Positions 62,125-64,000 of a stretch of 64,000 nucleotides of DNA are shown here, one piece after another. The notes under the pieces were generated by a model, which had not been told where the DNA came from, ran no database searches, and was given only the letters and a program-made list of their open reading frames with translations. The position numbers were made by a program, and so were the translations under genes. The first letter of the stretch is position 1. Every line of letters starts with the position of its first letter. The stretch is from Chitinophagaceae bacterium (GTDB lineage: Bacteria > Bacteroidota > Bacteroidia > Chitinophagales > Chitinophagaceae). The stretch spans positions 1,054,001-1,118,000 of the forward strand of contig JAHBTK010000002.1 of NCBI GenBank assembly GCA_019638625.1. Reading direction: 5' to 3'.

Positions 62125-63381
62125 TTAATTGTACCGGATACCTTTAGTATACCAAAAGTCTTTATACGAAAGCGTAAAAGTTATTTTTCCGTATTGTTCT
62201 TTAATAAGGTTTTTTGCCCGGGTTCCCCGCATACCCAGCTCCAGCCCTATGAGATAACTTAAGGTGCTTCTTTTTGAGCTAAATCCCACACCCAGCGTAA
62301 CTCCCATATCCTTTAACTGTTCGTTGTTTACCGTGAGATAAGAGTTGCCATAGAAAACACCCGCCTGGTAAAATTTTTTTTCAATCATCATAGGCCAGGC
62401 CTGCTGCCAGTGAGAGAACTCCACACCTGCTGAGAACCGGTTACTGTTGGTAAGCGAATGCCCCACTCCCCTATAGCGGATAGCAGACCAGTTCTGATAA
62501 CGGTAGTCTGCCGCCATCATGAGTTTTTTATTTTTAGTGAGCGCCAGCCCCGCGCCTACAGTTTGAGGTAATGTGAAAAAATCATTTTTAGTGATATCAT
62601 ATTTTATAGTGGTGGTGCTGCTGGATACTTCAGAGGAATGCTGTGCATAAAGATCCGTTTTATTGGACCAGGTCCCGCCCAATGCAATATCCCATTTGGA
62701 TGTAAGTTTTGAAAAGAACTGCGCTCCATAGGTAAAATGGAAGTTCCTTAGAAAAATGTTATTAGTGGTGATAACAGATTCTGTAAGCTCCGTGCCTTCC
62801 AGGGTTTCCTTTTGATTGAGCGACCCAAAAAGGTAAGAAGCGCCTACGCCTACGGAAAAATGTTTTCCAATTTTGAAACCATTATCCCAGTACACTTTAT
62901 TAACTCCTCCCGTACCTTCATAATCGGCATAGGTAAAAATGTGGGTGCCCTGTATGCTTTTTTTACCTGAGAAGGCATAATTAGAAGTGCTGAAGGGCAT
63001 GATCCCCACAGAACTTCCCCACCATTTGGCGGCTTTGATGCCCATGCTGAACCTGTTGACACTAAAATCCCTGGACTGCCTGTCGCTGCCGGCAGCAAGC
63101 GTATTGCCACTATAAGCGGTGATCTTTCCCCTCCCGGAGGCCTCTACCAGGAAGAATTGGTCCTGCAGCTCCGAATAGGAGGCCGGGTTGTTTTGAATAA
63201 GATAATATTTACTCCTGTAAGCCTGTCCCGTATTCGCCATACCGGAAGTGCGATTGAAAAAACTCTCTTCAATATCGCCTATACCCAGTACAGAATAGGG
63301 AGAGCTGTTGTTTTGGCCCTGCACATACAGGGAAGACAACAAAGTGAACACAGTTAGTATATGGTATCTGCTGGTCTTCAT
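62125..63381 (-). CDS. outer membrane beta-barrel protein, FadL/OMPP1-like
   Basis: 418 residues with a signal peptide (ILTVFTLLSSLYVQGQ, cleavage near residue 23). The mature start NNSSPYSVLGIGDIEE and the early RTSGMANTGQAYR and YYLIQNNPASYSELQDQFFLVE segments resemble FadL-type proteins, followed by many amphipathic strands. It may admit hydrophobic compounds across the outer membrane or belong to a secretion-linked group; the sequence does not decide. It starts 1 nt after the DUF4270 gene on the same strand, so the two are cotranscribed. Confidence 0.75.
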   Translation of the reverse strand: MKTSRYHILTVFTLLSSLYVQGQNNSSPYSVLGIGDIEESFFNRTSGMANTGQAYRSKYYLIQNNPASYSELQDQFFLVEASGRGKITAYSGNTLAAGSDRQSRDFSVNRFSMGIKAAKWWGSSVGIMPFSTSNYAFSGKKSIQGTHIFTYADYEGTGGVNKVYWDNGFKIGKHFSVGVGASYLFGSLNQKETLEGTELTESVITTNNIFLRNFHFTYGAQFFSKLTSKWDIALGGTWSNKTDLYAQHSSEVSSSTTTIKYDITKNDFFTLPQTVGAGLALTKNKKLMMAADYRYQNWSAIRYRGVGHSLTNSNRFSAGVEFSHWQQAWPMMIEKKFYQAGVFYGNSYLTVNNEQLKDMGVTLGVGFSSKRSTLSYLIGLELGMRGTRAKNLIKEQYGKITFTLSYKDFWYTKGIRYN

Positions 63382-63382
63382 T

Positions 63383-64000
63383 TTAATTCTGTTGATGAAC
63401 GGAGATATAATAAACTTTCAGACGGACCCTTCCGACCCCGTTTTGCCTGTCGTCGAAGAGGGTCCTGTTAAACAGTGTATTGAATGCAGGATAGGGTGAG
63501 GAGAACAGGAGTCCGTTTGTGTTGTCTGCGGCCAGTGTTATTTGCTGGTTCAGGTAGGCTGTGATATCATAGGTATAAAAGGTATTTTCCCCGTTCAACC
63601 AGTCAATTTTTAAATCTCCATTTTGGGCATATGAGGAAGAAGGAGTACCCTGAAGTCCTAATGCATTTCCGATCAGGTTTTTGTTATCGGTGGTGTAAGC
63701 GGACAGTTCAGGAGGCAATTGCGTGAAATAGCTATAGGATCCACTTCGGGGCTCCAGTACCAGTTCAGCGCTCATCAACTGCAGGTAATCCTCCCGTTGA
63801 AGGATCGCTTCCCGGATATTGGGGAAACGGATTTTCATCAGAACACCGGTTATGGGTTGCAGGTAGGCTGCATTGGCAAGCAATGCGGAAGGGATCTCCT
63901 TAGACTCGGGAATGGCCACATCCAGTATAGTGCCTGCCCTGCTCCAGCTTATCTGGTTGAATTGCCTGTTTCTGCCGGTGAGGGGAAAGTCAATATATTT
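63383..64000 (-). CDS. DUF4270 family lipoprotein, truncated by the window end
   Basis: The frame is open to the end of the window, so only the C-terminal 205 residues are seen; the N-terminus lies beyond 64000. The visible part matches DUF4270: IDFPLTGRNRQFNQISWS, AAYLQPITGVLMKIRFPNI, LMSAELVLEPRSGSY and the final LFNRTLFDDRQNGVGRVRLKVYY. The family comprises large exported proteins of unknown role. The stop is 1 nt from the start of the FadL-like gene. Confidence 0.8.
   Translation of the reverse strand, partial: KYIDFPLTGRNRQFNQISWSRAGTILDVAIPESKEIPSALLANAAYLQPITGVLMKIRFPNIREAILQREDYLQLMSAELVLEPRSGSYSYFTQLPPELSAYTTDNKNLIGNALGLQGTPSSSYAQNGDLKIDWLNGENTFYTYDITAYLNQQITLAADNTNGLLFSSPYPAFNTLFNRTLFDDRQNGVGRVRLKVYYISVHQQN

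Overview
The window looks like a chromosomal segment of a Bacteroidota bacterium, most likely of the Chitinophagaceae type. The reasons are a GldB-like gliding lipoprotein, a fused E1 alpha/beta dehydrogenase, a eukaryote-like IleRS of 1166 residues, DUF4270 and DUF4197 proteins, ECF sigma factors paired with membrane proteins, and repeated -7 boxes of the form TAnnTTTG, the Bacteroidota promoter consensus. No rRNA, tRNA or CRISPR array was seen. Nothing was computed or searched; families are recognised from sequence motifs.

Layout. 1-1160: a low-GC pair (DUF4269 and DUF985 cupin) bounded by inverted repeats, cassette-like. 1.2-8.4 kb: holin-like membrane protein, E1 fusion, TraB/GumN, GldB, CCA-adding enzyme, pRiA4b ORF-3 protein. 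8.45-9.2 kb: non-coding repeat element. 9.3-13.7 kb: DksA-like protein with a histone-H1-like tail, and ileS. 13.8-19.5 kb: lipid kinase, sigma/anti-sigma/outer-membrane trio, transglutaminase-like protein, oxidoreductase. 19.6-22.5 kb: TolC and a membrane-fusion protein without an adjacent pump. 22.5-24.6 kb: an island (toxin-antitoxin pair, small membrane protein, broken TPM-domain gene, structured repeats) lying between two 87-bp copies of the rpmH terminator region. 24.6-30.6 kb: rpmH, then hemC-hemD-hemE-hemF-hemB. 30.8-37.8 kb: dicarboxylate symporter, CAP protein, glgA-glgC, two-component pair. 37.8-48 kb: LysM protein, RNA methyltransferase, uvrC, sigma factor with its membrane/barrel partner, recX, acyl-CoA dehydrogenase with MarR. 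48-52 kb: lipoprotein, DUF4242 protein with a DUF4242-cyclase-like-AraC regulator, amidase. 52.4-55 kb: asd with a leader, and an MBL/beta-CASP nuclease. 55-64 kb: alpha-amylase, DUF4197, aminotransferase, MarR, GHL10 glycosidase, third sigma factor, FadL-like barrel, DUF4270 (cut by the window end).

The strongest candidate for an undescribed system is upstream of asd (minus strand, 53454-53640). A textbook Bacteroidota promoter is followed by a 19-codon leader ORF rich in Lys, Thr and Ile, the end products of the aspartate pathway. An intrinsic terminator follows it, and the terminator's 5' arm can instead pair with the last leader codons. These are all the parts of a ribosome-mediated transcription attenuator controlling aspartate-semialdehyde dehydrogenase.

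Other points of note are the 2.0-kb island at the duplicated rpmH terminator, cassette-like inverted repeats next to low-GC genes, and a series of promoters whose -7 box ends only 3-9 nt before the start codon, which suggests leaderless mRNAs.
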